Of a stretch of 64,000 nt of DNA, positions 35,210 through 44,255 are shown one piece after another. This DNA comes from Nostoc sp. 'Peltigera membranacea cyanobiont' 210A. GTDB lineage: Bacteria > Cyanobacteriota > Cyanobacteriia > Cyanobacteriales > Nostocaceae. The notes below the pieces were generated by a model. It saw only the letters and a program-made list of their open reading frames with translations, searched no databases and was not told the DNA's origin. Where the stretch lies: contig NZ_NOLJ01000002.1 of assembly GCF_002246015.1 (NCBI RefSeq), positions 524,449-588,448 of the forward strand. The letters run 5' to 3'. Numbering within the stretch: position 1 is the stretch's first letter; each line of letters starts with the position of its first letter. The translations under genes were made by a program, and so were the position numbers.

Positions 35210-36598
35210 TCAAGATAGTAGGCGTTGCTCAAATTGCAAAGCTTTTTGAGGTTCGGGGATTTTTGATGCTAAAATTTTCACAAATTCTGCACGAGAGATT
35301 TGCCCAGAAGATTTAACAGTTTTTTGGACTATAAACTTAGCTATTGGGCCAATTAATTTAGCCAACTCACGTTCGCACTCTTCTAGAAATTTGTCACTGA
35401 TGACTTGAGATTCCTGGTTTAGTAAACCATTTGAGTTAATACCAGATAGGTCGGATTTAATAGTAAGTTCTTGTAGTAGAGTAGGTTTCTCTAGTAGAAA
35501 GATTGTTTTCTTCTTAAAATCAATTTGTTGATTTTCTCGAAGATGAAGAGCTAATTGACTAATTAATTCTTCAAAATTGGATGCTGAGGCCGCAACTTGT
35601 CGTAGTAATCTTGAGGCGATGGGGCCGACAAATTCTAAAAGAATTGTTTCTAAGCGATTGTAATTTTCCCCAGACAGAATAGAAGCAGGCGGATATCCAA
35701 TTGAGTTTTGTTGAGCAAGCGAAGCTTGAGGCGGTTGTGTAGAAGATGGTAGTTGAAGTGATTGCGCTTCTACTCTAGGATCAAGATCCTTAAGCACCTG
35801 TAAAACTTCAGCGGCAGACTGATAGCGCTGTTTAAAGTGATGTAGCACCATCTTAGATAGCACAGATGCCAACTCAGAACTGACGTTAGCTTGATGCTGC
35901 CAAAAAATTTCTCCTGTATTTGGGTCTTCCTCAAAGTTTATCGGATGTAACCCTGTCAGCGATTGTATACCAATAATGCCTAAAGAATAAATATCACTAT
36001 TGGGGCGGGGCTTACCTTGTCCCTGCTCTGTAGACATATATCCGGGAGTACCAATAATAATAGTAGCCCCCGTGTGCCCTGCAATTGTGAGCAGTTGAGT
36101 TTGGACTTGTTTAACAGCGCCAAAGTCAATCAGCACTAGCTTACCGTCTTGTTCCCGCCTAATTATATTGTCCGGTTTGATATCTCGATGAATAACGTTG
36201 TGGCTATGAATAAATTGTAGAATACCCAGAACCTGTTGGAGTAATTGAATGACTCGATCTTCTGTCCAACGTTGATTGGGGAATAGTTCCGCTTTCAGGG
36301 TATGTCCTTCAATGAACTCTTGCACCAAGAAGAACTCTTGGTTGTCTTCAAAATAGGCTAAAAGCCGAGGAATCTGGTCATGGTAGCCCAGTTGTTCTAG
36401 AGTTTCTGCCTCACTAGTAAATAGCCGTCTGGCAGTTTCGAGAAATTCAGGGCTACGAGTGACGGGCTTCAGGTGTTTGACAACGCATTTTGGGAAACCT
36501 GGCCGATGGGTATCTTGGGCTATGTAGGTTTGACCAAATCCACCTCCACCTAATATTTGGAGGACTTGGTAACGTCCGTCTAATAATTGTCCTAACAT
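35210..36598 (-). CDS. Serine/threonine protein kinase with tandem C-terminal helical repeats
   Basis: A 462-residue soluble kinase. The Hanks-type domain (about 8-270) is complete: GGGGFGQTYIAQD loop, CVVKHL lysine, catalytic VIHRDIKPDNI, LIDFGAVKQ, GTPGYMSTEQ and DIYSLGIIGI. After a Pro/Gln/Ser linker come two related helical units, LLEFVGPIASRLLRQVAASA.. and ELAKLIGPIAKFIVQKTVKS.., each about 50 residues, of a kind seen attached to bacterial kinases and Chp-type regulators. No membrane segment. Convergent with the heme-HAMP gene (56-bp gap). Confidence 0.92.
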   Translation of the reverse strand: MLGQLLDGRYQVLQILGGGGFGQTYIAQDTHRPGFPKCVVKHLKPVTRSPEFLETARRLFTSEAETLEQLGYHDQIPRLLAYFEDNQEFFLVQEFIEGHTLKAELFPNQRWTEDRVIQLLQQVLGILQFIHSHNVIHRDIKPDNIIRREQDGKLVLIDFGAVKQVQTQLLTIAGHTGATIIIGTPGYMSTEQGQGKPRPNSDIYSLGIIGIQSLTGLHPINFEEDPNTGEIFWQHQANVSSELASVLSKMVLHHFKQRYQSAAEVLQVLKDLDPRVEAQSLQLPSSTQPPQASLAQQNSIGYPPASILSGENYNRLETILLEFVGPIASRLLRQVAASASNFEELISQLALHLRENQQIDFKKKTIFLLEKPTLLQELTIKSDLSGINSNGLLNQESQVISDKFLEECERELAKLIGPIAKFIVQKTVKSSGQISRAEFVKILASKIPEPQKALQFEQRLLS

Positions 36599-36763
36599 TG
36601 TGTCACAAGCCTTAATTCCTCAAATTAATCTTGACACAACTACCAGCTTTGGTAAGGTTTGTTCAGACAGAAAGTAGGTAGTGCCAAAATTCCAAGCAAG
36701 GTTTTTTGAGGATTGTATTACAAGTTTATAACTAACTAGACTCCAGATCGGCTTGCAGGCATA

Positions 36764-37090
36764 TTATTGTTGAAGCTTTAATAATTCCTCAGAAATCGCC
36801 AGGGCCTCAAGTTTTGAAATAGCTGTTGGTTGAGAGACTACGCTAACTTCTCCTAATTGAGTTTTATTTACAAAATAGGTGATTCCCCGAAAGCTCAATT
36901 TATAGGTTATTGGTACTAGAGGAACTTCCGCCGATTTGGAATTTGGATCGACACGATAGTTAACGCCACGGTACATCAAATTATAAGCTGGCCCAATTTG
37001 AGGAACTGGTTGAAACAGCTGTTCTGTTTTTTTGCTGCCAACTTTGTTTTGGTTATATTCGTAGCTCAGACCACGATAGTAAAGTTTCAT
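36764..37090 (-). CDS. DUF4278-type small repeat protein
   Basis: A 108-residue protein made of three related units: MKLYYRGLSYEYN, YNLMYRGVNYRVD and YKLSFRGITYFVN. This Tyr-Arg-Gly-x-x-Tyr pattern is typical of DUF4278, a small family common in cyanobacteria. It lacks a signal peptide. Role unknown; upstream of the kinase on the same strand with a 165-bp gap. Confidence 0.85.
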   Translation of the reverse strand: MKLYYRGLSYEYNQNKVGSKKTEQLFQPVPQIGPAYNLMYRGVNYRVDPNSKSAEVPLVPITYKLSFRGITYFVNKTQLGEVSVVSQPTAISKLEALAISEELLKLQQ

Positions 37091-37436
37091 AATTTTTGTC
37101 TCCTGAATAACTGTTTTTCAACAATGCCAATGATTTATCAGAGGTTGATTGGAATGTTATGCAAGAGCTAATGTAAAATTACACTTTTTAAGGAACTGGT
37201 TAAAGGATTAGGCGTCTAGAGTGAAGAGTCATTGGGTATGGGGCATTGAGCAAGGGAGGCAGAGTTGCAAAGGAGCAGCACTTCTCTACGAGAGGCTGCG
37301 CTCTGTTACCGAAGGGCAGAGGAAAAAAACTTACTGCAAATTCTCCCTTGCTTCCAACCTCCCGTATGCTTACCCTTTTCATTCGGGGGTTAGGTGGTTA
37401 ACAATGGGTTGAATGTTTTTTAAATGATTCAACTTT
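37091..37436. other. Spacer with repeat fragment
   Basis: About 37215-37330 contains GGGGCATTGAGC, CTTCTCTACGAGAGGCTGCG and related pieces of the dispersed repeat families, on either side of the divergent genes. No gene with support. Confidence 0.5.
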
Positions 37437-37691
37437 ATGGCTAGAACTGCAAACGAATATGCCGTATACATCCTACTGGAAAGCGGCCACCGAGAAGAAG
37501 TACGTTTTCCTACTATTCAAGAGTTTCAGAAATGGTATAGCGGCGAACTTGTGCCAAAATCTGCTTCTAATGACTTTATTAGCGTGCCGATCAAAAATAT
37601 TCAAGGGGAATATATGGTAGTACGCCCTTCTCGGATTGTGGCAATCCGGGTAGAACCGATTTTTAGTTCCAGTGTTGAAAGATTCAACTAA
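37437..37691 (+). CDS. Small conserved-type hypothetical, coupled to mltA
   Basis: An 84-residue soluble protein (ANEYAVYILLESGHREEVRF, KNIQGEYMVVRPSRIVAIRVEP). There is no signal peptide or known motif; the beta-rich pattern suggests a small barrel. Its TAA (37689-37691) is directly followed by the ATG of mltA, so the two are almost certainly co-translated from one mRNA. Confidence 0.75.
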   Translation: MARTANEYAVYILLESGHREEVRFPTIQEFQKWYSGELVPKSASNDFISVPIKNIQGEYMVVRPSRIVAIRVEPIFSSSVERFN

Positions 37692-38978
37692 ATGATGAGA
37701 AAAACCCTTGCTTTGCTTTCCTTGAGTCTAGGAATTGCCCTCGTAAACCCTCTCTGGTCGGCTGTTGCTCAGGTTCCTAACTTACTGCCGTTGCCACTAC
37801 CGACTACTCCCGATCTTCCACCTATACCAATACCGATCACTCCTGCGATCGCGCCGCCGCTAAAACCAATCACTATCGGAAGCGATTGTACAGTCCGGCC
37901 AACTTGCTTGGGTTGGGATGAGCAAATTTGGAGTCAAAGAGGTAAAACAGGCGTTGGCGCTTCGCCCACCGGAGGCGATCGCAAAGCGCTGTTGGCTTCC
38001 ATTGATAACAGTCTGCTTTACCTAACAAAGGGTGACGCGATCGCAGCATATCAAAATTATCCAGTTCGGGAAATTACCCTCGATCGCGTCCGCCGGAGTT
38101 TGCTGCGTTTCCGCCAACTGGTTGTCAGTTCTAACTCAGCAGCGCAATTACAAGCCGCTGTCCGCCGTGAGTTTGTCTTCTACCAGTCCGTGGGCAATGA
38201 TGGCAAGGGTACTGTTAAGTTCACTGCTTACTATGAACCTGTTTACACTGCTAGCCGTGTAAAGACTGCAATCTATAAGTATCCTCTTTATCGGCTACCA
38301 CCTGATTTCAGGCAATGGCCTAAACCCCACCCAAAACGAATTGATTTGGAAGGGAAAGATGGTTTAAAAGGGAATAAGAGCAAGTTACGCGGTTTAGAAC
38401 TGCTTTGGTTTCGTGATCGCCTAGACGCATACATGGTACATATCCAAGGTTCTGCCCAAATTAAATTAACTAATGGCAAGACAACATCAATTGGCTATGC
38501 CGGTGGAACTGATTACCCTTGGACTAGTATCGGCAAAGAACTAGCGAAAGATGGCAAACTTCCACTAAATGGATTGACAATGCCACGTCTGATTAGTTAT
38601 TTCCGACAAAAGCCCCAAGAGTTGAACAATTATCTGCCCCGCTGGGAACGATTTATTTTCTTCCAAGAAACAAGCGGTAGAGGTGCTACTGGTAGTATTC
38701 ATGTGCCAGTAACAGCAGAACGTTCCATTGCTACAGATAAGTCTCTCATGCCACCGGGAGCGTTAGCCCTGATTTACAACTCATTTCCCTATCTTGCCAG
38801 TGGTGGCAAATTAGAGAGGCGTACTGTCAGCCGCTTTGTGCTTGACCAGGATACAGGAAGCGCCATCAAAGGGCCGGGCCGGGTGGATTATTTTATGGGG
38901 TCTGGCAAACTAGCAGGCGATCGCGCTGGTGTCACAGGCGGTAATGGTTCATTATATTATTTGCTGCTCAAAGAATAA
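37692..38978 (+). CDS. mltA: Membrane-bound lytic murein transglycosylase A-like
   Basis: A 428-residue exported wall enzyme. A signal peptide covers about residues 1-27 (LALLSLSLGIALVNPLWSAVAQ), then a Pro-rich linker. MltA domain motifs: FTAYYEPVYTASR, VHIQGSAQIKL, GGTDYPWTSIGKEL and FFQETSGRGATGSIHVPVTAERSIA. The C-terminal 3D domain FVLDQDTGSAIKGPGRVDYFMGSG holds the catalytic Asp region. It cleaves the glycan strand of peptidoglycan with anhydro-muropeptide formation. It is preceded without any gap by a small unknown gene. Confidence 0.93.
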   Translation: MMRKTLALLSLSLGIALVNPLWSAVAQVPNLLPLPLPTTPDLPPIPIPITPAIAPPLKPITIGSDCTVRPTCLGWDEQIWSQRGKTGVGASPTGGDRKALLASIDNSLLYLTKGDAIAAYQNYPVREITLDRVRRSLLRFRQLVVSSNSAAQLQAAVRREFVFYQSVGNDGKGTVKFTAYYEPVYTASRVKTAIYKYPLYRLPPDFRQWPKPHPKRIDLEGKDGLKGNKSKLRGLELLWFRDRLDAYMVHIQGSAQIKLTNGKTTSIGYAGGTDYPWTSIGKELAKDGKLPLNGLTMPRLISYFRQKPQELNNYLPRWERFIFFQETSGRGATGSIHVPVTAERSIATDKSLMPPGALALIYNSFPYLASGGKLERRTVSRFVLDQDTGSAIKGPGRVDYFMGSGKLAGDRAGVTGGNGSLYYLLLKE

Positions 38979-38979
38979 A

Positions 38980-39047
38980 GTTAGAGGTTAGAAGTTAGGA
39001 GTTAGGAGTTATTAATTCAAAACTCATCACTCCTCACTCCTCACTCT
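38980..39047. repeat. Inverted pair of GTTAGGAG-type tandem repeats
   Basis: GTTAGAGGTTAGAAGTTAGG.. is opposed by CTCACTCCTCACTCTCC about 35 bp later. It has the same architecture as 26508-26615 and may form a hairpin between two convergent genes. Confidence 0.55.
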
Positions 39048-39049
39048 CC

Positions 39050-39919
39050 TTAGTACGGCGGATAAGCAAAATCATCTTCATCAGCATAAACGTAAGAGTT
39101 GGAAACTCCTGCCATTGCCAATTTAGGCGTTTCTGATTTTACAGGTTCCTTGCCAAAATCTTTGTGTTCTTCAAAAGTCTTGCAAATCATTGCAGACTCA
39201 AGAGCATCGGAAGCAATTAAATATTGCGTTAAAGTCCCTACGGTGGGATGTTTATAGTCCACAGTTGAAGCTACCAAAACTGTATTTGGTTCAATACCTC
39301 TTTCTTCACACTCAATGATGGGACAAAAAATCCCGTGAGCGTGGAACAAAGGCCCTTTTGATGTTAAAGGTTGCTTGCGGTAGATAGCGTAAGCTTTTTC
39401 TAGTTCAGCAACGAATCCACTTACTACTCTGCCTTGTTGATATTCGCAGTAGGTTTTGCTGAAACTCGCTCCGGCTGCACCATTGAGAGTTAGTTGTAGT
39501 GGTGATTCATGTAAAAACTTTTTATTCTCACCCACTATAAAAATTAGATAGCGAGTAAAGGTTTTAAATTTAAGTTTGTCGGCTAAAAAAGCATCATAAT
39601 TATCTTTGAGCGTACCCAGTTTTAGACCGCTTTCCCGGTCTTTAACAGACAATGGCCCCCGACGCACTATAACCAAGCGTGGAGTAGCGCTAATAAAGAC
39701 TGTTTCTACTCCAGAGCTAAATTCATGCTCAACTTGCTGCCAATTATCATCTGGCACAAAGCCGACAGCATTGGCATTATCCAGCTTAATCGCCAAACCG
39801 TGAGATTGTATACCATCTGTGCCATACCGAGGATTAATCATCTGACACCAGGGAAGGACTTGAGAAGGCGGTGCATTGAATTTCTCGTCTTCAAAGTCAA
39901 AATTAGCAGATGCTTTCAT
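39050..39919 (-). CDS. Hypothetical protein, DUF5895-like, 289 aa
   Basis: A 289-residue soluble protein. It begins MKASANFDFEDEKFNAPPSQ and has VLPWCQMINPRYGTDGIQSHGLAI, SGVETVFISATPRLVIVRRGPL and CPIIECEERGIEP, with an acidic tail ADEDDFAYPPY reminiscent of single-strand-binding-type tails. I associate this with the cyanobacterial DUF5895 group from memory; function is unknown. Monocistronic and convergent with mltA. Confidence 0.6.
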   Translation of the reverse strand: MKASANFDFEDEKFNAPPSQVLPWCQMINPRYGTDGIQSHGLAIKLDNANAVGFVPDDNWQQVEHEFSSGVETVFISATPRLVIVRRGPLSVKDRESGLKLGTLKDNYDAFLADKLKFKTFTRYLIFIVGENKKFLHESPLQLTLNGAAGASFSKTYCEYQQGRVVSGFVAELEKAYAIYRKQPLTSKGPLFHAHGIFCPIIECEERGIEPNTVLVASTVDYKHPTVGTLTQYLIASDALESAMICKTFEEHKDFGKEPVKSETPKLAMAGVSNSYVYADEDDFAYPPY

Positions 39920-40174
39920 CGTTTTAGGCTATCAAAGTGTTTTATTGAACAAGGTTATCGGCAGGGCGCACAGGAAAGGAAAGCCAGTTATATGCTGTGG
40001 TTTCCAAAGTTTAAGAAAATTAAACTGACGTAGTATTTTTTCTAGAGTAAGACAGAATCAATCTATGTTGCAATCCCTGTTTAGTTTTTTAACAACAAAT
40101 TCTTTTTTTGGCATCTCTCTATCTAAATACGATCTCCTTTTTGTTCCTCTCGTGGTTAAATTCAAATCAGCAAA

Positions 40175-40867
40175 TTATTGTGAACTTAAAGCAGCGAGAG
40201 TCTTCAAATCACACACCTCTAAATCAGGTTGAGTGACTGCTGGTAAACTCGCACTAACCCCTTGCTCTGCTCGACGATTTACCCAGACTGTTGATAATCC
40301 CAGAGATTTGGCTGTCACGATATCATGATATACACTAGCGGCAACGTGTAATATCTGCTCTAGCGGCAAATCAATTCTCTCAATAGCCAGTCTGAAGTTG
40401 TTGAAGGAGGGTTTGTAGCTTTTTGCCTGTTCTGCTGTGATTATCTCGTCAAATTCCACCTCCAAGTGCTTTGCCGAGAAAGCAAAGAGATCGTCATCTA
40501 CATTTGAGATAATTACCAGCTTAAACTTTTGCTTTAAAGTTCTAAGTGCCTCAACTGTATCGGGAAAAGGCAGCCAATCCTGAATCGAATTGGCAAGTGA
40601 ATTTAGTTCGTCAGCAGTTGGCTTAAAGCCAAATCGTCCACCAAATTTCTGGACTACTCTTTTCAAAACTTCTCGATATTTGATGTATTCTCCAATTTCG
40701 AGTTCTGCTTCAAATTCAGCAAAAATATCGAGAATTTTATCGTTATCCAAATTAGTGTTGTGTGTCAGCAGAAGTGGCTTTAGCACCCCTAAGATGCCAT
40801 TTTCCCAATCAATTAGGGTTCCGTAACAATCGAAAGTTAAAGCCTTATACTGATTTAATTCAATCAT
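40175..40867 (-). CDS. HAD-family hydrolase, haloacid-dehalogenase type II-like
   Basis: A 230-residue HAD enzyme. Motif I is FDCYGTLIDWENG (nucleophile Asp in DCYGTL), motif II is VIISNVDDD, motif III Lys is in AEQAKSYKPSFNNF, and motif IV is AASVYHDIVTAKSLGL. Overall layout and the CYGTLIDWE signature match L-2-haloacid dehalogenases, although many such proteins act on phosphoesters. Complete length. Alone on its strand. Confidence 0.88.
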   Translation of the reverse strand: MIELNQYKALTFDCYGTLIDWENGILGVLKPLLLTHNTNLDNDKILDIFAEFEAELEIGEYIKYREVLKRVVQKFGGRFGFKPTADELNSLANSIQDWLPFPDTVEALRTLKQKFKLVIISNVDDDLFAFSAKHLEVEFDEIITAEQAKSYKPSFNNFRLAIERIDLPLEQILHVAASVYHDIVTAKSLGLSTVWVNRRAEQGVSASLPAVTQPDLEVCDLKTLAALSSQ

Positions 40868-41304
40868 CTTTTTATACTCCAGAGCTTGATTAATAGCGTT
40901 CAGTTTTCACAAACTAAAAAGACGGATGAAGTCGTCCGCGTTGGCGCAGCCCGCACTTCTCTATGTTCGCGCAGCGTGTCGTAGACAGACGCTGCGCGTA
41001 GCTTGCTTCCCCGGAGGGGTACGACAAAGTGACCACCGCAGGCATCCCCACATCTACTATTCTTGAAGTCTCTGAACATTTTTCTATATCAGGGCAATGC
41101 GGAACTTATAGGTTGCTCAAAGATTGGCGAAGTGAACCGCCAAGGTAGTTTTACTGTTATACCTGCGTTAGAAAGCAGTACTCACCGAAGTTGTATTAGC
41201 ATTATCCAAACAAATTCATATTACATTGAGATTACAATATTACTAAGTTGAGGTGTGGGATAATAGTTATTCCAGAAAGGAAATTATTCCTAAGTATAGT
41301 TTGT
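40868..41304. repeat. Spacer with long compound dispersed repeat
   Basis: About 40919-41032 contains GTCCGCGTTGGCGCAGCCCG.., CAGACGCTGCGCGTAGCTTG.. and GGAGGGGTACGAC, closely related to the block at 14346-14465. The remaining AT-rich 250 bp before the ThDP gene probably holds its promoter. No other gene. Confidence 0.6.
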
Positions 41305-43062
41305 ATGGATGTTAAATTTCAGGATACACAAGCAAATACCACTACAGAATTAAACTCAAGTAAACAGCCATCTCATAGCAAGCCATCCGAAACTTTTTCG
41401 ATAGCGGAGGCAGTGGTAAAAATCCTGGAAGATATGGGAGTACAGTATGCCTTTGGTGTATCGGGAGGTGCGATCGCGCCACTATGGCAAGCGCTACAAC
41501 ACAGTTCAATCAAGGTGCTGCACTTTCGCCACGAAGCAGGATCTGCTTTTGCCGCCGTTGAGGCGTACTTTGCTAGCGATCGCCCCGTCGTAGTGTTTAC
41601 TACAATAGGCCCAGGGATTACGAATGCATTAACTGGCTTGTTTGCTGCACGTTGGGAGGGTGCTAAAGTTATTTTTCTGTCACCTTCAACATCGGCATCG
41701 CAGCGTGGAAGGTGGGCATTCCAAGAAACCAGCACTTACACCATGCCTAGTGGGGGACTGTTCACATCAGAACCACTGTTTCATTATGCGACGACTCTCG
41801 AATGCAGCGATGAACTATCAAAGGTTCATCGACGGTTGGCACTTGGTATAGCCCGACCAGATGGTTTTGTAGCACACTTAAATATCTCCACTAATATCCA
41901 AACTAGTTCAGTTAAGACATCATTGCCACGAGTGGCTTTCTCTTTTGCTCCCGCAGCCGTAAATGAGGAAACTATTGCAGAATGTACGCGGTTGCTTTCA
42001 GAAGGGCCATTTGCCATTTGGGTCGGCTTTGGTGCGCGGGGTGCAGCAGCAGAAATTTGTCAGCTTGCAGAAGCGACGGGAGCGGCAGTGATGTGTTCAC
42101 CTAGAGGCAAGGGCATTTTTCCCGAAAACCATCCTCAATTTGTTGGTGTTACAGGTTTTGCCGGACATACGTCAGTTTTAACGTATATGCAAGAACAACG
42201 ACCTTTACGAGTGTTGGTGCTAGGAACGCGCCTCAGTGAGTGGACTTCGTTCTGGAATTCCGTGATGATTCCAAAACGAGGGTTCGTGCATGTCGATATC
42301 GACCCAGAGGTTCCAGGAACTGCATATCCATCTGCCGAAACGTTTGCCATCCAGTCCGATGTGGGAATGTTTGTAAAGGCACTGCTAAAGTACTTTCCAC
42401 AACACCCAAATCAGTTAACAGAAATGTTGCTGCCTTGTTCTAAGCCTGTAATATTTAATCTACGTGCAGAGGGACTAGTGCGACCGGAAGTACTCATGGA
42501 TGCAATTCAACGGCAAATAGTTGAGGGAAGCGATGCGGTTGTCATGGCTGAAGGAGGAAACTCGCTAGCTTGGGCAATTAACTTACTGCGATTTGCCAAA
42601 CCAGGTCGTTTTCGAGCCAGTACCAGGTTTGCATCTATGGGTCATTTCGTCACAGGTGTCGTGGGTGCTTCACTGGCACGCAATGGTAAGACTGTCGCCA
42701 TAGTTGGAGATGGTGCCATGCTAATGAACAATGAGATAAGCACGGCCGTAAGATACCAAGTTGCTGCTGTTTGGATTGTACTAAACGATGGGCGCTATAG
42801 TATGTGCGACCAGGGAATGGCTTTGTTAGGGTTCAAAGATGTAGATGTAGAGATTCCGCAGGCGGACTTTGTTAAGATAGCTTCTGGAATGGGGGCTGAG
42901 GGCATCCGCGTTGAAACGGAACCTGAAATCCAAGCAGCTTTAGAGAAAGCGATGGCCTCGACCTGTCCGTACGTTGTTGACGTAGTAATTGACCCAACCC
43001 GCCTTGCACCAATTAAGAGTCATATTCACAATCTGATTGCACAAGGTGCTAGGAATTACTAA
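41305..43062 (+). CDS. Thiamine-diphosphate-dependent enzyme, acetolactate-synthase-like
   Basis: A 585-residue protein with the three-domain fold of ThDP decarboxylases/carboligases. The Pyr domain has GVQYAFGVSGGAIAPLWQAL and the cofactor-activating Glu in FRHEAGSAFAAVEAYF. A middle domain follows (GFGARGAAAEICQLAEATGA). The PP domain holds the ThDP/Mg motif GDGAMLMNNEISTA..LND. The sequence is unlike housekeeping IlvB in the substrate-binding parts, so a specialised carboligation or decarboxylation is likely. The start is taken at ATG 41305 (MDVKFQDTQANT); no clear ribosome-binding site is seen. The KASIII-like gene follows 13 nt later with its own AAGAGGAG. Confidence 0.85.
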   Translation: MDVKFQDTQANTTTELNSSKQPSHSKPSETFSIAEAVVKILEDMGVQYAFGVSGGAIAPLWQALQHSSIKVLHFRHEAGSAFAAVEAYFASDRPVVVFTTIGPGITNALTGLFAARWEGAKVIFLSPSTSASQRGRWAFQETSTYTMPSGGLFTSEPLFHYATTLECSDELSKVHRRLALGIARPDGFVAHLNISTNIQTSSVKTSLPRVAFSFAPAAVNEETIAECTRLLSEGPFAIWVGFGARGAAAEICQLAEATGAAVMCSPRGKGIFPENHPQFVGVTGFAGHTSVLTYMQEQRPLRVLVLGTRLSEWTSFWNSVMIPKRGFVHVDIDPEVPGTAYPSAETFAIQSDVGMFVKALLKYFPQHPNQLTEMLLPCSKPVIFNLRAEGLVRPEVLMDAIQRQIVEGSDAVVMAEGGNSLAWAINLLRFAKPGRFRASTRFASMGHFVTGVVGASLARNGKTVAIVGDGAMLMNNEISTAVRYQVAAVWIVLNDGRYSMCDQGMALLGFKDVDVEIPQADFVKIASGMGAEGIRVETEPEIQAALEKAMASTCPYVVDVVIDPTRLAPIKSHIHNLIAQGARNY

Positions 43063-43075
43063 GAGGAGATTTGTC

Positions 43076-44215
43076 ATGGTGCATCACCCAGTAGGTATTC
43101 GCGCGATCGCAGTTAACTTTCCCAGCGTCAGACGTACAAAAGATTATTACAGAGAGAAATACCCAGATATAGTTGCTCAAGTCGAGGAAAAAAGCTTGGG
43201 AAGGCTGTTTTCGCTTGCTGGTACCCCCAGCAACGAGTTTGACTTGGAGATGTTGCCATATCTGTCAGATCCTTTTCGTGGTACTGTCGAACAGCGGGTA
43301 CTTGCTCCAGGTGAATCATCGCTGATGCTGGAAGAGCGCGCAGCTCGTGATGCTCTCAAAGCGGCGAAGCTTACCCCTGAAGAAGTCGATCTCATGCTCG
43401 TAGCCTCAATTTGGCCCGAACAAATCGGATTTGGTAATGCCGCCTTCCTTGCCCGAAAACTGGGACTGCAAGGTGCTGCATGGAATCTTGATGGAGCTTG
43501 TGGTGTCACCCCAGTAGCATTGCAAACTGCCTGTGCTTTAGTACAAGCAGGTGAGTACCGCAATGTACTGGTAGTAATTTCGTGCACTTACTCTCGCTTT
43601 GTCGATGAGGACGATACCGTTTCCTGGTTTCTTGGCGATGGTGCTGGAGCCTTTGTTATCGGTTCAGTCAAACCTAACCAAGGAATACTCAGTACAAAAA
43701 CTGTTAATACGAGTTGTTTCTGTGACTTATTAACCTTAAATATTACAGAAAACAAGCAAGGCAATCCACGAATTCGTATGCAGTTGAACAAGGACGCAAA
43801 AAATGCGCTCAGTGAAGAATCGGCGCAGCTTTTACGTACCTGTTGCGAAGGTGCTATTTTGGCAGCCGATTTAACTCTCGATCGGATTGACTTTTTTCTT
43901 TTCAATACAGCCACAGCCTGGTTTTCAAGCTTCTGTGTACGTGTACTTGGTATTGACTCAGAGCGCACCCTTAACCTCTATCCTCTGTACGCTAATATTG
44001 GGCCAGTACTTACCGTGGCCAATCTTTATCACGCTGCACAGATGGGTAAAATTCGTGAAAATGATTTGGTTCTCGTTTATGGCTTTGGTGCAGCAGGAGT
44101 CGCCTCTGCAAGTGTGATGCGTTGGGGTAACGTAGCGCTAGGTCTTTTTCCACATCAGGGCGAACCTGAATCAGCACTGAAAAGTTCCTTAGATCATAGC
44201 TTTGCTCCTTGTTAA
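43076..44215 (+). CDS. Ketosynthase III (FabH)-like enzyme, altered active site
   Basis: A 379-residue thiolase-fold protein. The ATG at 43076 follows AAGAGGAG by about 7 nt. Catalytic Cys142 is in WNLDGACGVTPVALQ. The usual FabH His motif (PHQAN) aligns with FNTAT (276-280), so the His appears replaced by Asn; the Asn motif is kept in LYANIGPVLT (Asn307). FLGDGAGAFVIG is conserved. Loss of His argues against simple malonyl-decarboxylating fatty-acid initiation and for an acyltransferase or another C-C or C-O bond-forming role. It sits 13 nt after the ThDP enzyme: one operon. Confidence 0.82.
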   Translation: MVHHPVGIRAIAVNFPSVRRTKDYYREKYPDIVAQVEEKSLGRLFSLAGTPSNEFDLEMLPYLSDPFRGTVEQRVLAPGESSLMLEERAARDALKAAKLTPEEVDLMLVASIWPEQIGFGNAAFLARKLGLQGAAWNLDGACGVTPVALQTACALVQAGEYRNVLVVISCTYSRFVDEDDTVSWFLGDGAGAFVIGSVKPNQGILSTKTVNTSCFCDLLTLNITENKQGNPRIRMQLNKDAKNALSEESAQLLRTCCEGAILAADLTLDRIDFFLFNTATAWFSSFCVRVLGIDSERTLNLYPLYANIGPVLTVANLYHAAQMGKIRENDLVLVYGFGAAGVASASVMRWGNVALGLFPHQGEPESALKSSLDHSFAPC

Positions 44216-44255
44216 AGTTATCTATCAAGATTTAAATCATACTCAGTAGTTAATC

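Noticed and set aside
37221..37412. Short frame upstream of the mltA operon
   Set aside because: It is built from repeat fragments and has no ribosome-binding site.
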